DNA from: Ruminococcus bicirculans (ex Wegman et al. 2014)
GTDB lineage: Bacteria > Bacillota > Clostridia > Oscillospirales > Ruminococcaceae
Length of the DNA stretch: 64,000 nucleotides
Assembly (NCBI RefSeq): GCF_000723465.1
Contig: NZ_HF545616.1
Span: 1,612,001 to 1,676,000, forward strand
Reading direction: 5' to 3'
Positions within the stretch are counted from its first letter, which is position 1. Each line of letters begins with the position of its first letter. The position numbers and the translations under genes are program-made. This document shows positions 50,327 through 57,875 of the stretch, piece by piece. The notes under the pieces are model-generated. The model was not told the origin of the DNA and did not search any database. It worked only from the letters and a program-made list of their open reading frames with translations.

Positions 50327-51667
50327 CTATTTCATAAATACAAATTCTTCAAGTTCAAAAAGCGGCTTGTTTTTGAAATAATCTGCTATCCAATCGGCAA
50401 GTTCATCTGAAAAAGCTGTAGGCACAAAATAGATAGAATGTCTGCCTGTGAGTGACTTGACTACTCCTGTGTAAACTCCGTCGCCTGTGCCAATATCAAC
50501 ATAGCCTACAGGCTCGCTGTTCTCATAGTCATCAGCATAGACCGCCACCTTTGCAACAGTTCCCATGCCCCTGACTTTCAGGGCTATCTTCATGGTCTTT
50601 GAGGAAAAGTCCTCGCCAAAGTCAAAATACTTATAGCCTATAACATTACCCTCGGTGATGTTCACGATACTTCTTGTGAAGATGTCCTTTTCGGTGATAA
50701 AACAGCCGCCTTTCAGCACGCAGGCTATATCCGCAGGATAAGGCTTGAAAGGGTCAAGGCTGTCTTCAAAGCCAAGCGATGTCATTTCCACTGTCGGTAT
50801 CGTTCCGTCAGGGAGAATCTCTATTTTCTCAACGCAGGCACGTCTTGACATTATGGTATTGTTTGTCATTCTGTGATAAAAAATATACCACTGACCATTT
50901 ATGTTGCACACTGAGCCGTGGTCATTTCCGCCTGGGAAATCCACGCCGTTGTCTATTATATATCCACGATATTTGAACGGGCCTTGTGGCTTATCTGAGG
51001 TTGCATAGGCAAGCCTGCTTCCTACACATGGGGAATATATAAGATAGTATGTATCTCCGATTTTCCTCGGGGAGCTTGCCTCAAAGAAACGCTGTTCCTG
51101 CGGTGCGTTGTCGCTGTCATCAATGACCGCTCTTTTGTAGCTTCCCTTTTTAATGGTATACATATCCGCAGGGTCTATCTCGTTGAAGTTGGATTCTGTG
51201 AAGCCGTAATAAATATACACTCTGCCGTCATCATCAACGAGCACGCCTGCATCATTATAAATGCCGTCATCGCCTGCGTCCTCAGGGTCATATTTATACT
51301 GAGAAAGGAGCTTGAAAGGACCTTCGGGCTTATCGGACACGCCAACAACGCCCTTTGAGCCGACTATATAGGCGTAGAGATAATACCTGCCGTCTTTTTC
51401 TATAACGTCCGGAGCGAACAGCTTGCGGTCGGTCATTCCCTCGGTATCGGACTTATGGTCACGGTCATCACGGGTATGAAAGCTGTGTCCGTGACAGACC
51501 CAATTGTTAAGGTCATCAAGTGGTGCAGACCAGACTTTCAGTTTATAGTCGCAAAAGTCGCTTTGAGCGGCTCTGTCATGTGAGCCATAAAGATAAACTC
51601 TATCGCCGAAAACTCTCGGCTCGCCGTCAGGGATATACTCCCATGCAGGCAAAATGGGGTTTGGCAT
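50327..51667 (-). CDS. GH43 family glycoside hydrolase
   Basis: This 446-residue five-bladed propeller enzyme probably removes arabinose or xylose from hemicellulose oligomers. It starts MPNPILPAWEYIPDGEPRVFGDRVYLYGSHD, where the Asp in the first blade is the base. FAPDVIEKDGRYYLY gives the second acidic position, and GFTESNFNEIDPADM and FFEASSPRKIGDTYYLIYSP the catalytic Glu. The last 120 residues form a beta-sandwich like CBM6. There is no signal peptide, so it acts inside the cell on imported sugars, whereas GH5 of the same operon is outside. RBS AGGAGGAAA precedes ATG. Confidence 0.87.
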   Translation of the reverse strand: MPNPILPAWEYIPDGEPRVFGDRVYLYGSHDRAAQSDFCDYKLKVWSAPLDDLNNWVCHGHSFHTRDDRDHKSDTEGMTDRKLFAPDVIEKDGRYYLYAYIVGSKGVVGVSDKPEGPFKLLSQYKYDPEDAGDDGIYNDAGVLVDDDGRVYIYYGFTESNFNEIDPADMYTIKKGSYKRAVIDDSDNAPQEQRFFEASSPRKIGDTYYLIYSPCVGSRLAYATSDKPQGPFKYRGYIIDNGVDFPGGNDHGSVCNINGQWYIFYHRMTNNTIMSRRACVEKIEILPDGTIPTVEMTSLGFEDSLDPFKPYPADIACVLKGGCFITEKDIFTRSIVNITEGNVIGYKYFDFGEDFSSKTMKIALKVRGMGTVAKVAVYADDYENSEPVGYVDIGTGDGVYTGVVKSLTGRHSIYFVPTAFSDELADWIADYFKNKPLFELEEFVFMK

Positions 51668-51714
51668 GAAAATTTCCTCCTATTTTTTTTCATAACTTGT
51701 TTTATCATAAGATA

Positions 51715-51743
51715 ATTATAAATCATACTATTATTATTTTCAA
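51715..51743 (-). promoter_or_regulatory. Sigma-A promoter of the GH43-GH5 operon
   Basis: On the minus strand, TTGAAA (51743-51738), 17 bases, TATAAT (51720-51715). An inverted structure in the leader was not recognised. Confidence 0.8.
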
Positions 51744-51842
51744 TATCCTAACACGCTGTCAGAGGTGAAAATTTGTGCAAAATGTAAAATCGTGCAGACT
51801 GTCCAAAGGTGCAAAAAAGCCCGTTTGCGACGGCTTCCGACC

Positions 51843-51871
51843 TTGACAAAAGAGGGCAAATCGTGTATAAT
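51843..51871 (+). promoter_or_regulatory. Sigma-A promoter of greA-lysS
   Basis: TTGACA at 51843-51848, 17 bases, TATAAT at 51866-51871, perfect consensus. Confidence 0.9.
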
Positions 51872-51923
51872 ATTAAGTTGATAGTACCCGTATAAAATTA
51901 TATTGATATAGGAGTGTTTAATT

Positions 51924-52400
51924 ATGGCAGCTATTTCTAAGACTGTTTCCAAAGCAGGTTATGCTAAATTGCAGGAGGAACTTGAATACCTTATTACAGT
52001 AAAAAGACGTGAAGTTGCTCAGAAGCTTAAAGAAGCACGTTCTTTCGGAGACCTTTCCGAGAATGCTGAGTACGACGAGGCTAAGAACGAGCAGGCTATC
52101 CTTGAATCAAAGATCAATGAGTTAGAGCTTCTCATTTCAAACGCAACTGTCGTTGAGGACGATGATATTTCTGTAAACGAGATAGGCGTAGGCTCTATCA
52201 TCAAGATAAAGGATATCGAGCTTGACGAGATCGAGGATCTTCAGATAGTAGGTTCAACTGAGTCTGACCCTGACAACGGCAAGATCTCTGACGAGTCACC
52301 TATAGGCAAGGCTGCACTCAAGCACAAGGTAGGCGACATTTTCGAGGCTGAAACACCTGCCGGTCTGCTGAAATTCGAGGTCATCGACATTTCAAAGTAA
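51924..52400 (+). CDS. greA: Transcription elongation factor GreA
   Basis: This 158-residue factor enters the RNA polymerase secondary channel and stimulates cleavage of backtracked RNA. The N-terminal coiled coil contains GYAKLQEELEYLITVKRREVAQKLKEARSFGDLSENAEYDEAKNEQ (quoted in sense only), with the DLSENAEYD tip that carries the acidic catalytic residues. The C-terminal FKBP-like domain includes ESDPDNGKISDESPIGKALLG-like GKISDESPIGKAALKHKVGD. The gene is highly biased in codons and forms an operon with lysS. Confidence 0.95.
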   Translation: MAAISKTVSKAGYAKLQEELEYLITVKRREVAQKLKEARSFGDLSENAEYDEAKNEQAILESKINELELLISNATVVEDDDISVNEIGVGSIIKIKDIELDEIEDLQIVGSTESDPDNGKISDESPIGKAALKHKVGDIFEAETPAGLLKFEVIDISK

Positions 52401-52437
52401 CAGACCACTTACAAAACACACGGAAAGGAAAATATAA

Positions 52438-54009
52438 ATGAGCGAGGAAAACCGCACAAACGCTCCTGAGGAAGAGCTTACTCAGGAGGACATAAACAGC
52501 TTAAAGAAGATAAGAATGGACAAGCTTGAAGAGCTGAAAGCCAAGGGCAAGAATCCATTTGAGATAACAAAGTATGACGTTACGGCAAGCTGTGCCGAGG
52601 CTAAAGCACAGTATGAAAAGCTTGAGGCTGAGCTGAAGTCACAGGCAGGCGAGGACGAGGAAAAGCTCAAGGAGCTTCTCGAGGCAAACCGCATAACAGT
52701 AAGCGTTGCAGGCAGAGTAATGTCAAGACGTCTTATGGGCAAGGCAAGCTTTTTCGACCTGAGAGATAAGAGCGACAAGGTTCAGGTCTATCTGAGAATG
52801 AACGAGATCGGCAAGGAAGAATTTGACGATTACAAGAAGGGCGATATCGGTGATATCGTTGGCATTGAGGGCTTTGTATTCAGAACAAAAATGGGCGAGA
52901 TATCAATTCACGCTCAGAAGTTCGTACTGCTTTCAAAGTCGCTTCTGCCGTTGCCTGAGAAGTGGCATGGTCTGAAGGATCAGGACACTAGATACAGACA
53001 GAGATACACAGACCTTATATGCAATCCTGAGGTAAAGGACACATTTATAAAGAGGTCGCAGATAATCTCATCTATCAGAAGATATCTTGACAGACAGGGC
53101 TTTATGGAAGTTGAGACTCCGATGCTGGTATCAAATGCAGGCGGAGCTGCCGCAAGACCATTTGAGACACACTACAACGCACTTGACGAGGACGTTAAGC
53201 TGAGAATTTCTTTGGAGCTTTATCTGAAAAGACTTATTGTCGGCGGACTTGAAAGAGTATACGAGATAGGCAGAGTATTCAGAAACGAGGGTGTTGACGC
53301 AAGACACAATCCTGAGTTCACTCTTATGGAGCTTTATCAGGCATACACAGATTACTACGGCATGATGGATCTGACGGAGAATATGTTCAGGCACGTTGCA
53401 CAGGAGGTATGCGGCACAACTTGCGTACCTTACGGTGACGTAATGATAGATCTTGGCAAGCCTTTTGAGAGAATGACGATGATCGACGCAGTTAAGAAGT
53501 ATTCTGGTGTTGATTTCTCACAGGTAGCCACAACAGAAGAGGCAAAGGCACTTGCAGACGAGCATCACATTGAATACGAGGCAAGGCACAAGAGGGGCGA
53601 CATACTCAACCTGTTCTTTGAGGAATATGTTGAGGAGCATCTTATTCAGCCTACATTCATAATGGATCACCCTATCGAGATTTCTCCACTTACAAAGAAG
53701 AAGCCAGAAAATCCTGACTATGTAGAAAGATTTGAGCTTTTCATCACAGGCAGAGAAATGTGCAACGCATACTCAGAGCTGAACGATCCAATAGATCAGC
53801 GTGAAAGATTTGCGGCACAGGAAGAGGCATTGAAGCAGGGTGACGAGGAAGCAAACCACACAGACGAGGACTTCCTGAGAGCTTTGGAGATAGGTATGCC
53901 ACCTACAGGCGGTATTGGTTACGGCATTGACAGACTTGTTATGCTGCTGACTAACTCCCCGGCTATTAGAGATGTGCTGTTGTTCCCTACAATGAAGACG
54001 TTGGAGTGA
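52438..54009 (+). CDS. lysS: Lysyl-tRNA synthetase, class II
   Basis: This 523-residue enzyme charges tRNA-Lys. The N-terminal 20 residues are a charged extension. The OB-fold anticodon domain (about 60-180) has AGRVMSRRLMGKASFFDLRD. Motif 1 lies in RYLDRQGFMEVETPML, motif 2 in FRNEGVDARHNPEFTLMELYQAY and motif 3 in GIGYGIDRLVMLLT. The RBS GAAAGGA is 8 bases before the ATG. It ends the greA-lysS unit and marks the left edge of the defence island. Confidence 0.96.
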   Translation: MSEENRTNAPEEELTQEDINSLKKIRMDKLEELKAKGKNPFEITKYDVTASCAEAKAQYEKLEAELKSQAGEDEEKLKELLEANRITVSVAGRVMSRRLMGKASFFDLRDKSDKVQVYLRMNEIGKEEFDDYKKGDIGDIVGIEGFVFRTKMGEISIHAQKFVLLSKSLLPLPEKWHGLKDQDTRYRQRYTDLICNPEVKDTFIKRSQIISSIRRYLDRQGFMEVETPMLVSNAGGAAARPFETHYNALDEDVKLRISLELYLKRLIVGGLERVYEIGRVFRNEGVDARHNPEFTLMELYQAYTDYYGMMDLTENMFRHVAQEVCGTTCVPYGDVMIDLGKPFERMTMIDAVKKYSGVDFSQVATTEEAKALADEHHIEYEARHKRGDILNLFFEEYVEEHLIQPTFIMDHPIEISPLTKKKPENPDYVERFELFITGREMCNAYSELNDPIDQRERFAAQEEALKQGDEEANHTDEDFLRALEIGMPPTGGIGYGIDRLVMLLTNSPAIRDVLLFPTMKTLE

Positions 54010-54112
54010 TAAACCCTTGATCTTGCGGGGTTTTCAGCAGGTCTAACCGACGGCTTACGCCAATTTTACGCCAATCGGTCAGAAACTTATAAAAAAATAT
54101 GATAACATATGA

Positions 54113-54152
54113 GAGATCACTGATGTTTTGGTTCATCGGTGATCTCTTTTTT
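54113..54152 (+). terminator. Terminator after lysS
   Basis: GAGATCACTGATG and CATCGGTGATCTC arms (one wobble pair) with T6. It lies between lysS and the integrase remnant. Confidence 0.85.
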
Positions 54153-54156
54153 ATTA

Positions 54157-54285
54157 TTATTCGGCACTGCCGCCTTTGAGAAGCTTTTCAAGGGTCTGAA
54201 ATTCTTTCTTTTTGAAGTCGCTCGTGGCGTCGGTGTAGACGTTCATCGTGGTGCTGAAATCTGAATGGCCGAGGACGTTGCAATT
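54157..54285 (-). pseudogene. C-terminal remnant of a tyrosine site-specific integrase
   Basis: On the minus strand the last 42 or so codons of an integrase are intact to a TAA at 54157-54159. They read NVLGHSDFSTTMNVYTDAT followed by SDFKKKEF, which is the conserved end of Tn916/phage integrases with the active-site His (GHSDFSTT) and Tyr (VYTDAT). Upstream, the frame meets a TAA at 54286-54288 and no further integrase sequence is seen, so the gene was cut at the island junction. Its higher G+C compared with the sequence to the right suggests it belonged to an earlier element. Confidence 0.85.
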
Positions 54286-54339
54286 TTATCAATGTCTTTT
54301 CAAAAAAACAATCACTAGTCCATTTTTGTAGAAAATCTA

Positions 54340-54368
54340 TTGAATAATTCGTCAAAATGTGGTATAAT
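54340..54368 (+). promoter_or_regulatory. Sigma-A promoter of the defence operon
   Basis: TTGAAT at 54340-54345, 17 bases, TATAAT at 54363-54368, about 30 bases before the first ATG. The gap 54010-54403 holds this, the lysS terminator, the integrase remnant and a tandem TTACGCCAAT motif near 54055-54076. Confidence 0.8.
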
Positions 54369-54403
54369 TAGTTAGATTATATTATGCGAAAGGACAATGC
54401 TGG

Positions 54404-55891
54404 ATGAGTAAACCTATTACTTCTATACCGAGTGCTAATATCTTGCTTTCTTCGCTTCGCTCTGTGGGATATACTCCTGAAACAGCAATAGCAGATATTG
54501 TTGATAACAGCCTGTCTGCTAACGCTTCAGCGATTACCATAGAGTTTAACTGGCAAGAGCAAGTTATTATCATTTCAGATAATGGCGATGGTATGTCTGA
54601 GCAAGAATTACTGAAATCTATGAATATAGGTTCCTCAGATCCGCTTAATTCGAGAAGCATTCATGACCTTGGGCGATTTGGTATGGGAATGAAAACTGCC
54701 TCATTCTCTCTTGGAAAGAAATTAACTGTTCTTGCAAAGACCAGCGGTATCATTAATAATGCGAGCTGGGATTTAGACTATGTCAGAAAAGAGGATAAAT
54801 GGCAGATACTCGTTGAAGAAAGATCCTCTTTGTCTATCCAACAATTGTCAAATAGAATTTCAGAGTATGACAATGGAACTGTTGTATGCATTTCTAACAT
54901 CGATAAGGTTATATCATCTAATTCTGCTAACGAGAAGAAAAAATTCTATAAAATGATAGATAACGTGAAAAATCATCTTTCACTTGTGTTCCATAGGTTT
55001 ATGGAATCGGGGAAAATGTCTATTATTGTAAATAGAACGCCGCTAACTCCATGGAACCCCTTTATACCAGACAACAAAGCTCGTCAGGAATTAGAGCCTG
55101 AGGAAGTAAACGAAAATGGTCATAAGGTTGTGATACGCCCCTATGTCCTTCCGCATAAAACCAAATTTGCAAATGATGATGAAGTTAGAGCTGCCGGAGG
55201 ATATAAAGGTTGGCTTCACCATCAAGGCTTTTATGTTTATCGAAATAAACGCTTAATCATATATGGAACGTGGTTTGGATTATTTAAGAAGGAAATGTCC
55301 TTTAACCTAGCAAGAATACAGTTGGATATATATTCGGACAGTGACTTTGACTGGCAGATAGATATAAAAAAGTCAAAAGCTGTTCCTCCAGCTTATACTG
55401 ATGATATTATTCGGATCGCTGCTGAGAAAGCAACAAAGCAATCGGTAAAGGTATATAATTCAAGAGGTACATATTCTGATCGGAAAGGAAATGCACATGC
55501 TCCTCAGCTTAGTTATGTCTGGGAACAGCGAAAGGATTCAAGAGGTTCATATTCTTTTTTCCTTAATAAAAAGCATACTTTGCTGAATAAACTAAAAATT
55601 ACACTTTCTGCCGAACAAAAAGAACTATTAAATGCTTATCTGAACCTTGTTGAAAAATGCTCCCCTATGGAGCTTTCAGGAGTTAATGATATGTCAGTAA
55701 GCAAGGGTGTTCTGCCTGAAAATGAATACAACGAACTTGCATACCAAGCTAAACGGTTAATTTCAACCTTAACAATCAACGGCAGCTCAAAAGAAGAAAC
55801 AGGAAGCCTTTTACAACAACTGCCAGATTACTCTGCCTTGATGGACGATTTTGATAATATATATATGGAGGCCTGCAATGGAACAAAATGA
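54404..55891 (+). CDS. MORC-like GHKL ATPase of a restriction-type defence system
   Basis: This 495-residue protein begins with a GHKL (Hsp90/MutL/histidine kinase) ATPase domain: YTPETAIADIVDNSLSA (N box with the catalytic Asp/Asn pair, about residues 25-41), ISDNGDGMSEQEL (G1 box) and DLGRFGMGMKTASFSLGKKL (G2 box). It goes on with an S5-like transducer segment to about residue 330 and a helical C-terminus. The layout resembles bacterial MORC/MutL-type ATPases linked to restriction-modification genes. It would change shape with ATP to load or clamp DNA. The following gene overlaps by 14 bases. Codons are A+T-rich compared with the housekeeping genes. RBS AAAGGA. Confidence 0.85.
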   Translation: MSKPITSIPSANILLSSLRSVGYTPETAIADIVDNSLSANASAITIEFNWQEQVIIISDNGDGMSEQELLKSMNIGSSDPLNSRSIHDLGRFGMGMKTASFSLGKKLTVLAKTSGIINNASWDLDYVRKEDKWQILVEERSSLSIQQLSNRISEYDNGTVVCISNIDKVISSNSANEKKKFYKMIDNVKNHLSLVFHRFMESGKMSIIVNRTPLTPWNPFIPDNKARQELEPEEVNENGHKVVIRPYVLPHKTKFANDDEVRAAGGYKGWLHHQGFYVYRNKRLIIYGTWFGLFKKEMSFNLARIQLDIYSDSDFDWQIDIKKSKAVPPAYTDDIIRIAAEKATKQSVKVYNSRGTYSDRKGNAHAPQLSYVWEQRKDSRGSYSFFLNKKHTLLNKLKITLSAEQKELLNAYLNLVEKCSPMELSGVNDMSVSKGVLPENEYNELAYQAKRLISTLTINGSSKEETGSLLQQLPDYSALMDDFDNIYMEACNGTK

Positions 55892-56585
55892 ACTGAGAAC
55901 ATACGAAGCCGCTTTTACACTGTGCCTTGGGGAAAAAGAAAAGGGGCTTGAACCGGTTGAAGCCATTAATAAGATCGTAGATATGATGGTACCTCTTGTT
56001 TCTAACTCTGAGGATTTAAGAGAATATCTTTATAGAGAGGTTAGTTTTTCGAGTAATGACATAGCATCAATGCTTAGTGCCGATAATCGTAAAGGCAAGG
56101 ATAAAGAATGGTGGAATAGTCTCAGGCAGACTTCCGGTTTTAAAGGAACATACTGGAACAGGTATAAAGCATATTTATCCGGCACAAAGAAGTGGAGCCA
56201 AAAAACCATCGAAAAAAGTATTAACGAACCTACTGACTTTGTCATGAACTGTATCTCAAATCCAAACTCCGGCGTTCCTGAAAAATCATACGGTGCCGTA
56301 TTCGGTTATGTTCAGTCAGGTAAAACGGCTAACTATATCGGACTTATAAACAAAGCTGTAGATGCAGGATATAGAATAATAATAGTTCTCGCAGGTATGC
56401 ATAATAACCTGAGAAGCCAGACACAGATGCGTATTGACGAGGAAGTTCTCGGTTTTGAAACCTATAATGTCCCCCTTGTCAAGACACAAATGAAAAAAAT
56501 TATCGTGACAGCGAAAACTTTGTATAGCCATCCAAAAAACGTAAGCAAAATTTATGCAGCATTGCATACAGACTTGGCTTGGTAA
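55878..56585 (+). pseudogene. 5' part of Z1-domain gene, interrupted by IS3 element
   Basis: The start ATG at 55878 follows GGAGG and overlaps the end of the ATPase gene. The native sequence runs to about 56462 (195 codons); beyond that the frame continues inside the insertion sequence and stops at 56585. The fragment is helical at first and then has GYVQSGKTANYIGLINKA, a Walker A-like motif of superfamily 2 ATPases (about residues 145-162), followed by IIIVLAGMHNNLRSQTQMRID (motif Ia region). The rest of the gene is at 57800-59987. Removing 1,341 bases (element plus one 4-base duplicate) puts GFET directly in frame with SIEYLKKKSGLVPS. As it stands, the protein would be truncated and lack its helicase and nuclease parts. 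Confidence 0.85.
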
Positions 56586-57385
56586 ACCTGCACAGGCAAC
56601 TTGTAGCCAAGCGCCTGATGGGGTCTTTCGTTGTTGTAATCCTTGATGTAACTACCAATCTGCTGGCGCAGCTCTCTGGGATTGCTGTATTCATTGATAT
56701 AAATCAACTCCGTTTTCAAGCTGCGAAACCAGCGTTCAATTACCACATTATCCACCCATCTAGCTTTTCCGTCCATACTCTGGCGGATATTCTTCGCTTT
56801 CAGAAATTCAATATAGTCATTGCTTGTAAACTGGCTGCCCTGATCAGAATTGATAATTTCAGGATTGCCGTATTGTTCCATGGCATTTGTGACTGCTGCT
56901 AAAACCGGTGCAGTATCCAGCGTATCAGACAATTCATAGCCCACGATAAAACGGCTGTACCAATCAATAATCGCTGTCAGATACATATGGCTACGCCCCA
57001 TTTTGATATAGGTGATGTCAATTGACCATACCTGATTTGGTCGGTCAATTTTTAGATTTTTCAGCAGATACGGAAATTTTAAACTGTTCTTTCCGGGCTT
57101 TGAAAGATTGGATTTCGGATAAACCGGACAGATATTCATTTCCGCCATATAACGTCTGACAAGCTTTCTGCCGATTGCAATCCCGTCTTCCTGTACAAGC
57201 TTTTCTTTGATTTTCCGATGACCAATGTAGCAGAATTTTGTGTGCCAGTAGTCAATACGTGATTTGATGTATTCCTCACGCTCCAAGGCTTTTTCTGCCG
57301 GTTCAACAGGCTGATAGTACATCGAAGTGCGGTTGATTTCAAGCAGTTCACACTGTTCCTTAATGTTCAGCCTATCATTCTTCAT
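56552..57385 (-). CDS. IS3-family transposase, OrfB (DDE integrase core)
   Basis: This 277-residue protein has an N-terminal HTH_21-like region (INRTSMYYQPVEPAEKALEREEYI and YIGHRKIKEKL) and the rve DDE core. WSIDITYIKMG contains the first Asp, PEIINSDQGSQFTSNDY the second, and GKARWVDNVVIERWFRSLKTELIY the catalytic Glu. DYNNERPHQALGY is the typical end. The ATG at 57385 overlaps the OrfA stop by 11 bases and is in the +1 phase relative to OrfA. It should work together with OrfA. Confidence 0.95.
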   Translation of the reverse strand: MKNDRLNIKEQCELLEINRTSMYYQPVEPAEKALEREEYIKSRIDYWHTKFCYIGHRKIKEKLVQEDGIAIGRKLVRRYMAEMNICPVYPKSNLSKPGKNSLKFPYLLKNLKIDRPNQVWSIDITYIKMGRSHMYLTAIIDWYSRFIVGYELSDTLDTAPVLAAVTNAMEQYGNPEIINSDQGSQFTSNDYIEFLKAKNIRQSMDGKARWVDNVVIERWFRSLKTELIYINEYSNPRELRQQIGSYIKDYNNERPHQALGYKLPVQVYQAKSVCNAA

Positions 57386-57713
57386 AACCAGACTTTTCCT
57401 TCCAGTCAGGTCCGAGCACTTCTTCAGATTTTTTTTTGAGCCAGTCCACCTGAACTGTCAGGTGACCGATTTTCTGCATAAGCTTTTCTTCCCGCTTTTT
57501 TGAGTTCTCAGCTGCTCTTTTTGCTTCCTTTTCTGATTTTGAACCATTAAAGGCACGGGATGCATTCTCAAGAAATTCCTTTTTCCAATTTTTCAGCTGA
57601 TTGACGTTGATTCCTTCACGACTTGCTATCTCGCTGATCGTCTGCTCTCCCTCCAGTATTTCTATTACGATTTTTGCCTTGTACTCCGGTGTGTATGTGT
57701 TCCTCTTCGCCAT
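57375..57713 (-). CDS. IS3-family transposase, OrfA
   Basis: This 112-residue protein has a helix-turn-helix of the HTH_Tnp_1 type (YTPEYKAKIVIEILEGEQTISEIASREGINVNQLKNWKKEFL in sense) and a leucine-zipper-like helix at the end (IGHLTVQVDWLKKKSEEVLG). An A9 run codes for the three lysines, a possible slippery site. The RBS AGGAGG is 8 bases before the ATG at 57713. It binds the element ends. Confidence 0.93.
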   Translation of the reverse strand: MAKRNTYTPEYKAKIVIEILEGEQTISEIASREGINVNQLKNWKKEFLENASRAFNGSKSEKEAKRAAENSKKREEKLMQKIGHLTVQVDWLKKKSEEVLGPDWKEKSGYEE

Positions 57714-57875
57714 TATCGTGTCCTCCTGTTTCTTTCTTTTATTATACCACTGTCACGATGTTTTGGCAATTTTGTGTTCAGTTTCTAGGGTACATTATAA
57801 ACCAGTATAGAGTATTTAAAGAAAAAATCTGGTTTAGTTCCGTCAGTAATAGGTGTTGGTAATCTTAACTTTAAG

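Larger units (their letters stand above)
56463..57799 (-). mobile_element. IS3-family insertion sequence
   Basis: An element of about 1,337 bases with two minus-strand open frames. Terminal inverted repeats begin TATAATGT at both ends (56463-56470; 57799-57792), and imperfect similarity extends inward over about 50 bases to the shared TCGTGACAG (56503-56511) and its complement (57750-57758). The flanking 4 bases AACC (56459-56462 and 57800-57803) are duplicated, as expected for a target site duplication. A 5-base AAACC reading is also possible, since the end base is ambiguous. The element interrupts the Z1 gene. Confidence 0.9.
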
